Positions 22,381-35,369 of a stretch of DNA of 64,000 bases are shown piece by piece. Both the position numbers and the translations under genes were made by a program. The stretch's first letter is position 1, and every line of letters starts with the position of its first letter. Source of the stretch: Eumeta japonica (lineage: Eukaryota; Arthropoda; Insecta; Lepidoptera; Psychidae). Under the pieces are notes generated by a model. That model did not search any database, had not been told where the DNA came from, and saw nothing but the letters and a program-made list of their open reading frames with translations. The stretch lies in NCBI GenBank assembly GCA_005406025.1, contig BGZK01000012.1, forward strand, positions 1,240,001 through 1,304,000, written 5' to 3'.

Positions 22381-22904
22381 AAACAAGAAGATGTTTTAAT
22401 GTCGCAATTAAACAAACTTAAAAACATGAGATAACAATATGTTTTTTCTCTCTTATCCTTTTGTATAAAAACACACTAAACATTTTGAATATCTATAGTG
22501 ATTTTATTAATTTTACACATATACAATAAAATCGTTAATCAGGTTCAAATAACGACGTTCATTATGGTAAATTAAAAATAACTCCAGAAATGATAAGGGG
22601 CTTATCAAATGGAAGGAAAAAGGGCAAAAAAATAATTGATAACAAATACCTACATGACAAATACAATTTTTGTTTCATATTAGTAATCGTAATATTCTAC
22701 CTAAAACAATATTTTCCTATGATTCTAAAAAAATCATAGCTAGTGACCATAAATTTTATATCGAAAGACCACAACCACAAATTGACATTCAATTTTAACA
22801 ATAACAATCTAAATTTTTTTTAAATACTTGACTGTTAACAAGGAATCATAATTTATTATAAGTCACCAGAAGTTTTCAAATGACCGGTTACACATCGACC
22901 ATAT

Positions 22905-23125
22905 TAGCTCACAGTGCCCGTCTGCGAGCCACTGTTTGCAAGCTATTGTGGGCTACTGCTGTGAGGCCTGGGCGGAACGCCACAGACGTCCGGAAACTCG
23001 CTGAGTGGTTTAATTTCGGTAACGCGGGTCCGATGCCGCCCGCCGCCGTCCCGATATCAATCAGCGAATGTTTTGGGATGGCATAACCGCCGGGACGGAG
23101 CAACGGCCCGCCAAACGTTTCATAT
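22905..23125. other. GC island
   Basis: CpG-rich non-repetitive block (gccgcccgccgccgtcccga) with short open frames on both strands and no recognised domain. Candidate regulatory element or exon. Confidence 0.4.
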
Positions 23126-23139
23126 TCTACACTTTGCAT

Positions 23140-26100
23140 ACTTTTTATAAAATCGAAGAGAATCCAAAGAATAATAGACGTATATCAAAATCGTGTTTTT
23201 TTTTGTAGTGTTTTGCTTTTGTACGAATCGCATTTTTTTTTTATTGGCAAAACGGGCGACGAATACGTCACTACGGGTTCGTTCCGAAACTCGTTACGAC
23301 CCGTTGGTTGGCTGCCAATCGCAAATGAAATGAAACAGTTATTTGTCGAGACACAAAATATATGAATACGCGTTATTCGTTTAATAGAAATAACCGTGAT
23401 GAAAAATTAATGATATGTTGTTAAATTATAAGATGTTACCGATCATCATTATCTTTCAGATTAAGTGTTGCCTGTAATGTGTTTGCCTGTTTTGTACAAA
23501 AAAAAAAATAAACTACAGTAGGCCAAAAAACGATAGTTGAAACGTTTTCGTTCGATCATAGTCTGTTCAAATTGTAAATGTACAAATTGTAGTTCGGGGT
23601 TCCATATATTCGTAAAACGTCTCCTTTGGCGTTTTATTATTGGCGTTGGTGCAAAAAAAAAAGATAGCTATAATAATTCCGTCGTACTGGATAATCAATA
23701 AAAAAGGATTTTTAATATATTAAACTTGTTACTTTTTAACTGTCTGCATTGTTACATTGTAACGTCTGCTTTTGCATAGTCACGTTTATACATGTCTCTT
23801 AAAAAGTTATTGAATGGGGATATGATGTTAATTACAAATGAAACTTGTAATAATATACATGCAGCAATTTGTTTAAAAAGTTAAGTAGTGAAAAATGATG
23901 TAGAAACAAATGAGTTATATACTTAACGGGCGCTTGAATTGAATTCTACTACGTTTAAAACTATTTTAGATATAAAATATAATAAATGGATATATATATA
24001 CCTGTATACCATGATATATATCCCTGTAGCAGAGATATGTAAAATTGGAAGTATTTTTGAAAAAGAAAAAAATACAATGAAAAAATACAAATTCATATTT
24101 ATGAATTTGTAGTTCTGTGAAAATCAAAGGTCCTTATGTATTGTTTTTAAGCAATTCACATCGATGACTTTATGTCTCTGCTTCGTAAATTTTTGTTGAG
24201 CAATATTTTTTTACTTAATCGTTACTTTCCGATTTAGAACAATGAAAATTGGGCAACATTTCGAGAATATTGATAGTTTAACTGAAGAAGCACATATAAT
24301 ATCAATAAATACAAAATGTTTGACATGGCGTGTTCGTAAAATATCATTCCATTTCACATTCTTACCACCGTAAGCGCTCCGATCGATTCCTTTTCCGCCA
24401 TGATGCACTTTTCACGAAGCGCATGGTCCAGCTTGTACACAGTAGGTTGAAGGACCTTCATTCATCAAAGATTTAGCGGTCTGTATAAGTGGAAGAACTG
24501 CTGGATTCTGTCGAATTCTTGACCGCCAATTATTCAGCCCCTTTACTGTTTCGCAGCCGGCACGACGCTCGTGCAATCGAGCAAGAATTCAACATTTGAA
24601 ATATTTTGAGCTTAATTTTATAAATCACATTTTGCTCGTATTAAGCTGCCTCGTTCATGTGAACTATTAGCGCAGTCATTGACGGTAAAAACTGGCTTTC
24701 ATCTCCGAATTTTTCGGAAAGTCAATTTATCTTCATGATAAATTTGAAGTTAAGTTCATTTTACCTTCAACTTCAAGTTCAAGTGACTATGTGCCCAATT
24801 TGAGCTTTTTCTTTTGTTAATGGTAAAAACTACATGTTAGTGCAAAAAATAGAAAAAATGCGTATTTAAGCATTTTATCTATTGGAATTTTGTTCAGTTA
24901 TTTGGAATAAATTTTGTTTTATGATGTCAAATATGATCTATGATATTGGTGGCGTATATTATAGGTATTAATTATAAAACGCTATCTAAAAACACAAAAG
25001 CGAAATGATTTAATTTTGTCGGTTATCCTAAATAAGCAAGGCCTAAAAATGTGTCCGTCTGCTGATAGTTAGTGTGTATAAAAAACGATTTTTTGCATTT
25101 ATATTACACATAAGAGAAACGCGAATATAGCCAGAAGCGGTTTTTGCTTACTGGCTGTGGAGGCGCCTGTGTATAGTTGATCCTAGAGATATCCAAATAC
25201 ATCCATAGAGGGTATTATTAAATAATGTGTGTTTACTTTTTGTATTACCTAAAATTGATTTTTATGCCATAACTTGGATATTTGTGCAATGTTTTGATTT
25301 TTTTAGTGGTTGTCAGGGTAGGCTTTGCCTTTCTGTTTTTGTGAAGTGAACGCGCCTGAACACGATAAAAGATATATATTTTTACCAAAATGTTGAAAAA
25401 CAAAATTATAGTGGCACCACGAGCGGCTGCCGCCACACTTATCTAATAACGAAAATTTATTACAGAGAGAAAAAGAGAGAGAGAGAGTTGAGAGTAGAAT
25501 GGAGGGGGTACAACGATTTTACTTTATGTGACGATATTTACCAACTAATATCTCCGGCAACACGCGTTAAGGACCTTCGTTTCAAAGTACTTATTAACGG
25601 CTTGGAATGTTGTATGTAGGATTTTTAGTTATTAGGTATAACATAATTGTAATAACTTAAAACTCCTTTATTGCTTATGACATAATTTTAAGCTTTTCAA
25701 CCTTTGAAACCAGTTCTATGCCGAAAATTTTTCAGTGTTAATATTAACGACACGTGCTACGTGTTTTCTTTCAATTAAGGAAATATATTTGCTATACCTT
25801 CTAAAATAGAGATATATGTATATCTATATTTATCTTTTTTATTATTTCATTATGATAAATAATGTTTCAGTAACGATGGTTTTTTATGCATTTTATATTA
25901 TATATTTATTAAACACTATAAGCACCTGAATTTGGAGAAAAAAGTGTAATTGTAAATAAATTTTATTTTAATTGAACAACTTTTGAACAAGTAAACATGT
26001 ATAAAAATGATAAAGGATATTTTTTGTGGAGGGTTCAATTTCTGACACAATAGAAATTCGCGATGCACAAACTTCAAATAATAATAATATTAAGAGTTCC

Positions 26101-26160
26101 GTACAAGCAACTTTTCTCATCTTCTACTAAAGAGGATTTCTTAAAAATAGTCGATTTTTA
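23140..26160. other. AT-rich sequence, no gene recognised
   Basis: No coding or element signal was identified. A weak GC rise lies near 24,360-24,560, and a short GA-rich tract lies at 25,464-25,490. Confidence 0.35.
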
Positions 26161-26169
26161 AATCAGCCT

Positions 26170-26351
<182 letters not shown>

Positions 26352-26354
<3 letters not shown>

Positions 26355-27409
26355 GGTACAGATAAAATATTTTACATATTTATTTTGTCTACCTATATTT
26401 TAAATGCAATGAGTTCAAAGACACTGATAAATTTTATAGCGGGAATTTTGAGGGTTGGCCTGCCGGGTTAACCGTTTATCAGATTATTAAAAAAAAAACT
26501 ATTTTTTATAGTAACTAGCTTATATTTCATCTAAACGACTTTGGCAGTGCTTATTTTAAATGTATATGTAGATATTTAAAAAAATGTCTTATGAGTTTTA
26601 CCCGTAAAATTGTAATGATTTTCCATCATTTAATGTTAACTAATTTGATTATGAAACTCGATAAAAAATTTGTCCTTTTCAATTAGTCATAAGTTTTGTA
26701 AGATTCATTTTTTTAAATAAAATTTTATTCATAAAACGCGAATTTTTTAGCTATTTTTGAAAAAGTGTCTGAAAACATTCATTTTTAGCATGAAAAATGA
26801 ATATTTTCCATCATGAATAACGAATAGCTTAACCAGCGAAGAAATTATATACTACATTTGCTTAGAATCTGTGTTATCATAAATTTCTTGGGTGTTTTTG
26901 AGTAAAAAATTTCCACCCACAGGAACGGGTGGCACCTTCAGGCGAATGCTCACAACGGCAATGTGAACTTCCTCCCTTAACCCATCTTTTAACTAAACAT
27001 CCAATTTCAAGCCAACCAACGACCTTTTAAAGAAATCAAAGGGGAAAACCTTAAATGACTGTAGGTACTATAGTGCAATGATACAATCAATTATCATAAT
27101 TGATCATACCGTCGTTATAGTATATACCGTTTCATTGTCAAATGGTTATGTATACAGTTCAACAATAATCTGTAACGATTATAACATCCATTTCCTCTTC
27201 GGATGTTGACAAGCGTAATTAAAATCAACGTTAGTATTATGTTGTGCGGGAGTTCATACGACTGTGTAAATAATGGAGTGTGTTGTGCGCGGTCGCTTAG
27301 GAAGCACTTTATTAAGACTCCACCCGCAGAATGGAATCACGTAACGCATGTTTTTGTCTATATGGACGTATGTGTGATAAGGAATTCTTTGCAGTTCAAA
27401 TTTCAAGGT
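26352..27409. other. AT-rich sequence, no gene recognised
   Basis: A moderately GC-rich strip at 26,915-27,000 contains 'ccacccacaggaacgggtgg'. Nothing else was recognised. Confidence 0.35.
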
Positions 27410-27500
27410 CATATTTTGCCTTTTATTCCTGCGCTTATCTACGGTAGTGAAAGTTGGATTAGACGGTAGAAAAATTAAAGTAGAATCTATGCGATAGAGA
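27410..27500 (+). mobile_element. Family A non-LTR retrotransposon, short fragment
   Basis: Plus-strand translation gives IPALIYGSESWIRR, then a stop and SRIYAIEM. This equals the segment MYGSE-W...SRINAVEM of the long copy. It is cut on the right by a Jockey-type relic. Confidence 0.7.
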
Positions 27501-27759
27501 TGTGCATGCCACAGGGTTCAGTTCTTGGACCGTTTGTATTTCTAGTGTACATAAACCACAAACCACATATTGTTAAGAATGGTCATGGGATTGTATTATT
27601 TGTTGATGATACCTCCTCACTTTTTAAGTAAGTAGGCATCAACCAGCTTTTGTTGAAGTAAACAATGCCATCTCCGAAATCATTGAATTGTATAACATTA
27701 GTTATCTTCTGCTCAATGAAAGGAAAGCAAAACTTGTAACATTTTCCCTATCAAATTCT

Positions 27760-27946
27760 AAATTGATCAACACGAATGTAATTGGTAGTGAACGAGGTAC
27801 TGGATACTATGGACACAGCTTTATTTTATGGTCTCACTTTAAATTCTAAGTTACGTTGGAATTCCAATATTATGAGATTAGCGAAAAGGCTATGTAAATT
27901 CTTTGGACTGCATATGGTTCTGCAGCATATGCAGTCAATAGAATTC
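27760..27946 (+). repeat. Direct duplication inside Jockey relic 2, unit 1
   Basis: Matches 28,421-28,585 in blocks 'aacgaggtactggata', 'aaattctaagttac', 'ttctgcagcatatgcagtca' and 'agaattc'. The second unit lacks about 20 bases near its end. Confidence 0.8.
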
Positions 27947-28112
27947 AAAAAACGACTGCGTAAAATTTAACTAAAAAGATGAAATGGTTTAAAAAATCAT
28001 CCAATCAAACATATATGTATGTAGCAAGAGTCGCAGCAAGTATAAGGAAACAGGAATTTGATGCCTCTAACTGCAAACATTTATCATATTTGGTTGGAAG
28101 ATTTTCTTGCAT
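27945..28112 (+). mobile_element. Hairpin MITE, copy 2 (right end lost)
   Basis: Begins 'caaaaaacgactgcgtaaaa' and contains 'atccaatcaaac', 'gagtcgca-caagt-aggaaa', 'gatgcctc-aactgcaaa' and 'atttggttgga', aligning with the reverse complement of the copy at 21.02 kb. The outer right inverted end is not visible. It lies within the Jockey relic, so it inserted later. Confidence 0.7.
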
Positions 28113-28420
28113 TTACTTTCCTTAGACTATTAATTTTTCACTGTTTAATAATATATTAAAAGAATATGCTTCCGAATTTTTTGTAATGTTCATTGTAGAC
28201 CAACACCTTCGCAACAGTTCGTAGGGGGGTAAGGCTACTCACAACAGGGTAACGCCTAGTCCCCTGAAGTGCGGGATACATGACATTTTTAACAACTCAC
28301 ATACCATTCAACCCGCGGCATGTTTCTCACCTTGGCTTGGGTGGAAACACAAGGGTTGTCGCTGTTATATCTACTAAACCACCGCCCAGGAGACCGTGTT
28401 TGCAACAGAATAGTGGAATC

Positions 28421-28585
28421 AGAAATTCATCAACACAAATGTAATGGTCAAAAACGAGGTACTGGATATTGTGAACACGACCCTATTTCTTGATCTCATT
28501 TAAAATTCTAAGTTACTTTGAAATTCTCATATTACGAGATTATCGAAAAGGCTTAGTTCTGCAGCATATGCAGTCAAAAGAATTC
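28421..28585 (+). repeat. Direct duplication inside Jockey relic 2, unit 2
   Basis: Second copy of the segment at 27,760-27,946; the element resumes its normal order after it. Confidence 0.8.
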
Positions 28586-29344
28586 GGCGACTTACAGACG
28601 AAAGCACCGCAAGATTAGTTTATTTCAGGTTTTTCATAGTCTTATGACATATAGAATTTTGTTGTGGGGTTACGCAGCCAATATTAGCACAATTTTTGTG
28701 TTTCAGAAGCGAATTATTCGTGCTGTTTATGATCTGAGACCAATGACATTACCCAAAGAAAAATGTAAGGAAATTAATATTCTTAGCATCTTAGCATCAC
28801 AATACATATACGAAAACCTGGTATGTGTCATGAGAAATATAGAATCGTTCCAAAAAAGGAGTGACATCCATAATATTAACACTAGTCATAAGAGCGATCT
28901 TGCTGCTCATAAGACCCGTCTAAGTAAAGTTTAAGGGGATGTGTGTGCGCTTTTATAAGATCCCCTCTGAAATTTAAAATTTGCCAACTGCTGAGTTTAA
29001 GCGTTTCCTTAAAAGAAAGTTATATGGCAAGGACTATTATACCGTGTTGGAATATTTTAATGAAAAAACCCCCTGGAATTGAGCTGCTCGCCTATCAGGT
29101 TATCTCATATTATTTTTAAATGTCGACTAAATTATAAATTACTAAATCCTTTGTATTGATGAGTAAAAAAAGCAAGCCTTGAGTTTTTGTTCATTCTTCT
29201 CTTGGTGAATCAGCATTTGAAATGGGCGGTAATGTAGAAATGAATTTATTAATGACATATTTCAAGTGTAATTTCATTACCTACGAAATAAAGATATTTT
29301 TGATTTTTTTTAGGTATAAGTTTTAAAAAACGTTCATATTAGAT

Positions 29345-29620
29345 AAAAGTGGAGGTGTGTTGAGAGCGGAGCGGCAGTAGCAGTGTGGTTAGGAGTGTTC
29401 TATCTAAACTGGAAGATACCAAATTTGAATTCTGACCAGAGGTGACTTAGCTAGTTTTTAATTTAAATCTTATTAAGCCACTCGTTCAGTGTCTCGAAGA
29501 CCATAGTTTGGCCTGCTGGCTCTGAAAGTTGTCACCGCATTGGTGACGACGATCGTAAGCAGATCACATACTCACACTAGACCGATGTAGCAGGGCTTAA
29601 AGTCTTTGATTTTGTAAAGA
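29345..29620 (+). repeat. tRNA-derived SINE, copy 2 (degenerate)
   Basis: An A-box-like 'agtgtggttaggagtg' and a decayed B box 'aatttgaattctgac' are 30-40 bases apart. The body shares 'ttaaat---aagccactcg', 'gacc' and 'agggcttaaagtct' with the SINE at 22.09 kb. It starts 25 bases after the Jockey tail. Confidence 0.5.
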
Positions 29621-29624
29621 ATAA

Positions 29625-31130
29625 TATGGTAAGGTATGCTTCGCGGTGGGGTTATTAAAGACATGAGATTAGGGCTATTTTTATAAATCTCTAAGGCTAT
29701 TCAACAAAATGATAACGTTTCATAGTTTTGCCACATAGCTGGCTGCCGGGTAGCTAGATTTAACCAGGCGTACTTGACGGTAAATTGAAAGCGGTTCCTG
29801 GAACCGTGGAAGCATCCTTATTTATCTAACTAATAAACAAACCATAAGCAAACTAATAGAATGACATGTATTAAGATGGCGTCCGCTGATGAAAACTCTG
29901 CCAAGCGAAATGCCGTCGAAATCATGAGCGCCCGTTTTAATTTGTCCGAGCGCAATGCATAGTAATGCTGCATTCGCTTCATTTGATGGCCCCGGCTGGA
30001 CGTGGGTCGCAAAGCTATTGGATTAGTTCAACTTCTTAGGATGCGACGTGGAGGCAGAACGACTTCGGATCTATCTTCGGATTTTATACATTTATCTCGG
30101 GATCTCTGTATTTACATTTGAAGCGCAAAGCGGACGTATACGAAGAGCCTTAATGGATTTGCGGGCTTATTTATTCTAATTAAATGGAATGAATTAGAGT
30201 AGCTGTACTGTTGTTTATTTTCAGTACAAACAATAATTTAATCGCATTAAATATAAGAAGAGTTCTAGACATTTTTATTACGAAAATACTTTCATTTTTC
30301 TTCAATACGTATTTTCTATTACAAACCAAATGTTGTAAGTTCAAATCGATTGTAAGGTAAAATTAAAATTAATACTGACACTAATGTATTAACAATATAA
30401 AAGTTCATCATTTTATTTCTGATATCTTCAATTAGAGTATGTTTAAAATGTATCAAATCTCATAGAAGTAACTCGACTAATCTAATTTTAATATATTCAT
30501 CACCAGTGTATTGAAATTAAAAAAATCATGTCGATAAGAGCTATTTACAAAAGTTTGACAGCTTTTAGAAATTTCTAGAAGGTCGGATGAAATATTAGTC
30601 TACAACTTGACGAAGGACAGTATTTTGATGGAATTCCTTTATTAAATCTTTTTATAGGGTTAAGTATCTTTATTTCCCCATGAACTACATGCATACTCTC
30701 TTTCATGGGGTTATGAAAAAGCTTTTTAATATTTAAACCAGTCGAGACTTAAAAGTGTGTTTACAAAACCAACTAGAAAATATTGTTACTAATAAATGAA
30801 TATATTTAGCTGCTGTTATGTCTACTGAAATTAATATATATCCTCGTGATTTGAAGGAATCATCAAGGCGGAACGAACTCAATTACGCATGTTTTTGCTT
30901 TACATATAGCATGGTAATATATTCTTTAACACTCATAAAACCTTAACCATGAGTGTTAAAAAATATATTACCCAATCCCCTGTATGAAAATTCCTATTTA
31001 TTTCATTGCACAATGACTATTTTAAGCGAAAATATGTCAGTAATACCACTTACATGTACATACTTAAATACTTGGCGTGGTCACTTTACAAACAACTGTA
31101 ATGTCCTTCCTTGTGTGTGGCTAATAGATA
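29625..31130. other. AT-rich sequence, no gene recognised
   Basis: Apart from the hairpin at 30,913-30,972, nothing was identified. Confidence 0.35.
30913..30972. repeat. 24-bp hairpin, one mismatch
   Basis: Arms at 30,913-30,936 and 30,949-30,972 match at 23 of 24 positions around a 12-base loop. They start ggtaatatatt and end tatattacc. Confidence 0.85.
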
Positions 31131-31131
31131 T

Positions 31132-31560
31132 AGTTAATGGCCGCAGCTCCGCCGGCATGGATGTAGAATGAATTCTTTCGTTTGTTATATCGATAGATGC
31201 CAGTCCCGTTTTCAATTCTGGTCTATTTTCCACTTTTTAGTCTCATCCTGTTCCCGTTTTCAATTCTGCTTTCCGCTCGCTTTTAAATTCACTACCAGCT
31301 ACAATTCTCATTTGGCCGAAGTCGGGGGCAAAGGCTATTTTATCAAAATAAAATATAGACTATATTACTCGGAAATAGTGATAAGTTCAAGAATTATTGA
31401 AATCGTCTACGGCAATTAATTCATGAATGAAACTAGGAATTATCAATCTAATCTAATTTACTAAAAATAGTATAGCTATATATTAGTGAGAGAAATTTCA
31501 GAATCGGTTTTTAATGGTTCGGTTCAGCCGTATAAATACGCGGATTAAATTGAGAACAAG
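31132..31560 (+). repeat. Dispersed repeat family B, copy 3
   Basis: Starts 'ttaatggccgcagctccgcc', runs through 'tcccgttttcaattctg' motifs and ends with 'gagagaaatttcagaatcgg' and 'ggttcggttcagccgtataa', an ending typical of a dispersed repeat. Same layout as the copies at 9.24 and 14.27 kb. Non-coding. Confidence 0.6.
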
Positions 31561-31564
31561 TGCT

Positions 31565-34500
31565 ATTTTTATTTTAGAACCTTCCCGAGCGTATATACAA
31601 CAAGTTACTAAAGTTTAACTGTAATCAAATCAATAGTTTAGCCACTCATAGGGGACTAACTTCCAAATATTTATTTTTTATATTTGAATTCCTTCATTTT
31701 TTGTATCATTTGATATTAATCGCATTTTTGATTCCGAATTAAAAAAAGATTTACTTATAAGGTCACGAGTTCATATAAAAACCTTTAAAAAAAAACTACT
31801 TCCAATTTTTCCCAAATTTTCAAATTTTTGTGGTAGAATAAAATATTCGTTTTTTTCCGTCATAAGGATCTCTCTTAGACTTCAACCAAAATTAAAAAAA
31901 AAATTAGCTTTATTTGTCAAATTTCTCTGATCTTGCGCTTAGCACTACGCATAGCGATTCATTTTTATTTACAAAGATTACAACAAATTATTGAACATTG
32001 GAAGGAAATGAAAATGACGCCATGAGATTGCTGGTATATAGTCACTAATAAAGTGCTAAAATACATCTGTGATGGTTTTGGGGTTTTGGAGACTACTTCA
32101 TCGGGCACACGTCACGTTGTCGTCGTGATACCACTTTAAAAAATGTATATCCCGTTTGGAGCTTCGAGAGGAGGGCTGCTTCTGCAGCTCGCATGCGACA
32201 CTGGCCGTCTGCGATTTGCGGACTCGTCCATGAAAAACATATTTAAATTTAGAAAAGAACAATCAATTTTTCGGATTTCATAAATCGCTAGATCGATTTA
32301 TGTGCTCACTTGACGCAACCTATTTTATGCACATATTAAAATGTAAGTATTCCGAGCGACAGACATAAGTCCGTTGCTTTACTACGACTACATTTGTCTG
32401 TGATAGGATCTGACACAGCTGAAAAAAACCATTATTTCGGGGATATATGTTTTTGTGAGGGGTTTTTGTAACCTTGCAAAACAATTTATTTCTGACCTCA
32501 TTTGAAGTATGTATGCCAATCGAATGGTAAGTTAAGCGGTATGCTATTTCACTAAGCGGCGACATTTTGTTACGTACATCGATCGGTAAATTAACTAACA
32601 GCTCAATTATCGAAAATATATAATAAGGATACATTATTGAGCTTTCTTAGAGAATTATAATACTTGTTAATATTTCATAATCTTTAGAGAATTTAATGCA
32701 CATACTACATGATATATGTTTAAGGAATATATTTTATCACCCATTTGTAAAGCCAAAAAAATAATTAAAATTAACTATTGATTCAACGTTAGTATATTTT
32801 ATCAATAGATTTATATGTGGCTATTATAGATAAAATCATATCATAAGCAATAAATGATCGTATGATTTTTTTTTTTTTGTTTTTTCCATTTGCTGAATCA
32901 ATTCATTTTAATGTTTTCATTTTCGGTCACGCTATACCGTTATTGTTCGGTTACTACTTTTTATCTACTGTTATCCATTCACTTATGTATTTAAGTATGC
33001 AAAAATAGGGATGTCATTTTTTGTATGGTTTATCGATATTATATCGATTAATTAATATCTTTTTGTTATTATCTTGTTTAATATATACCTTCATCGTTTT
33101 TAAGTCGAACTAAAAATAAAGAATGGCGTAACCTTTAACCCAAAGATTAGTCAGGCCTTTTTAACAGAATACTCTAAATTAAAGCATACAGAAGCAAATG
33201 TAAAATCGTCGACTCTTGAGTGACTGACGATGTTAATGCCTCAAAAATAGATATAATTTCTCGATGTCGGCAGTACCTATAGGGTGTCTTGTTGTATCAG
33301 GTTTCAGTTGCTTACCCTTTCGTAATCTTTTCATTTCAGATTGAAAGGATTGTGAAAGGTTCTCTTAATCTTTAATCCCTAGACCCCGAACCTTTAGCCG
33401 CAACCCAGTGGGGATTGGAGTCGCTAATGATCGTTGTCGTCAACGCGATGATAAGGTCCCGGACCGATGGCTTATCGTGATCTTTGAGCTACGGAGCTTG
33501 TGGCGTAATTAGGCTTGAACTGAATACTGATTGGGCAATGCGTCCGTGATCAGGGACGAATCCAGTATCCCCAGGTTCGAAAGCGACATACTTATTAACC
33601 ATTGCAAAAAGGGAACGATAAGAGGAGAACAAAAAACGGTTTGCCGTTTGTGGTTATAACGATTTCGAACGAAAAGGCATAACTTTAATTCGGTGAAATT
33701 TAGATAAAGCGTCATATTTTGGTTGTTCACTTTTATTGTGTAGAGTGTAATTTAGCGACTATATTTTTTAAAACTCAGATGTGTTGAGATATGAACATGA
33801 AAGTATTAGAGAAGCTATTGATTTCTCTCTAATAATAATTTCTAACTCTACTCTGCACTGACAGGCATATATAGACAAACAGCAAAACGAAACACTCGTC
33901 CGAAATTACCAACATCTAATAGAGACTTCTTTATACCATATCCACCTTGGAACGAAAACAAACATTATTCTCTTTCCGATAAAAACTGTTATTGTTTTCC
34001 TAACAATTTTCATAAGCGGCAGTGACGAGAAATTAAGGCTTTGAAAAAAAAAGGTAAGAGATTTCCGTAAGTGAAGACGAGGTCAATAGGCAAGAAAAAT
34101 AAGCTTCTACGAACGTTTTAATAACACGACCTCCCTCTTCACGACGTTTCGTGTCGATTTGCCCGCCCAATCAAAGGCTTTCATTTCTTTATACGCTTTA
34201 GCTATTTAGCCAGTTATTGAACGGTGTGGGAGGATAGCGGAGACGTAAAATAGAAATAATATTACAAATTTCGACCCGGTCTGTACATAGATTGTAAAGA
34301 GACACAAATTTTTTTTTGCTTTGTTCCATAACTATTGGACGGATTTTCGTAACTTTGACATTGTTATATAGTGCATTGGCTACGTATAGGTCTAGAATAA
34401 AAGTTACTATTTATCGTATTAAAATACAAAGAGAGAAATAAGTTTTCCTTACGCGATTGAGAATATAACCGAATGTAGTATTTTTTGGGTGACTATTGTA

Positions 34501-34920
34501 ACAGAATATAATGGTTCTATGTACTTGCGGTAGAATTAAACCCCACAGTTCTAGATTCCCCAAATACCTTTATAATTGGGTGTTGAATCCAGACTGCGTT
34601 TTAGGGTGCCTCGAATGAAGTCCCACTTGCGCTAGCTGGTCTGAGACCAGCAGAAGGATTCTATTCTATTGAGAGATGTCAATTCTAAAGCCGTTAATCG
34701 TAGACGATTGTCGGGGAATAAAAAATTTAGCACTTAAGGTGGAGGTAACATTCCTTCTCATCTTACCACAATTGTTTAACGCGTACGCCCTAAATTGATC
34801 TGGAATGCTAAGTATCTATCTAACCCTTAGCGTCGCGCGTACTTGTTATTTAATTACACACTTATACAATATAGTATAGTAATAACACGTGCTTAATACA
34901 ACCCGCTTTCGAGGAGGCTG
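31565..34920. other. AT-rich sequence, no gene recognised
   Basis: A GC-richer strip lies at 32,080-32,230 and another at 33,370-33,500. At 34,630-34,650 there is a short palindrome, gctggtctgagaccagc. No coding signal or known element was recognised. Confidence 0.35.
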
Positions 34921-34999
34921 TAGGTTCAAGGCAGAACGATATTGGATTCACATCAATCTCGATCTGGTGATTTAAAGGCGTACCGCAGACCATTCTACG

Positions 35000-35365
35000 C
35001 GGCCACTTTTCCACTAGAACAAAGTCAAAGAAGTGCTTACAGACCGGTTGCCGATAAAGCGGTCAACGGGCTCATCTGGCCATGCACGAATCGAAGAGTA
35101 GGGCGCATGCACGTAGGTTCCTCGAAGTTAGGTTAGGTTTGGTTAGCGTGCGACACAGATTCGCAGGTAGTAATTGCCTATTTATCGATGCCGTGCTGTG
35201 GACCCTTGCTTCCAATGTAAAAAATACTAACCTCAGAGCGAGTGGGACGTGCGTCTTCTACCACATCCTCGTTGGAAAGTTCAAGTCGGCCGAGGCGCGG
35301 CGCGGTTTGAATCGCGGCGACGTATTCAGCTCCAAAGCATACCATCGCCGGTCGCTACGTAGCTA
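35000..35365. other. GC island
   Basis: About 360 bases of CpG-rich unique sequence with two overlapping plus-strand open frames (64 and 94 codons). Neither shows a domain, and both cross the same composition block. It includes 'gaagttaggttagg' (two telomere-like TTAGG units, not an array). It could be a regulatory element or part of an exon. Confidence 0.35.
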
Positions 35366-35369
35366 AGGA

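Larger units (their letters stand above)
27503..29320 (+). mobile_element. Jockey-type non-LTR retrotransposon relic 2
   Basis: Starts at MPQGSVLGPFVFLVYINHK (palm B), followed by HGIVLFVDDTSSLFK, where the second catalytic box keeps both aspartates (V-D-D). After a disrupted middle, 28,644-28,934 encodes MTYRILLWGYAAN and FQKRIIRAVYDL, the conserved C-terminal segment of this group. The 3' end has an 'aataaagatattttt' tail near 29,300. The middle contains a MITE and a ~170-190-bp direct duplication. Endonuclease and palm A are missing (5' truncation). Dead copy. Confidence 0.85.

Noticed and set aside
35120..35150. Telomeric TTAGG repeats
   Set aside because: Only two consecutive units are present; not an array.
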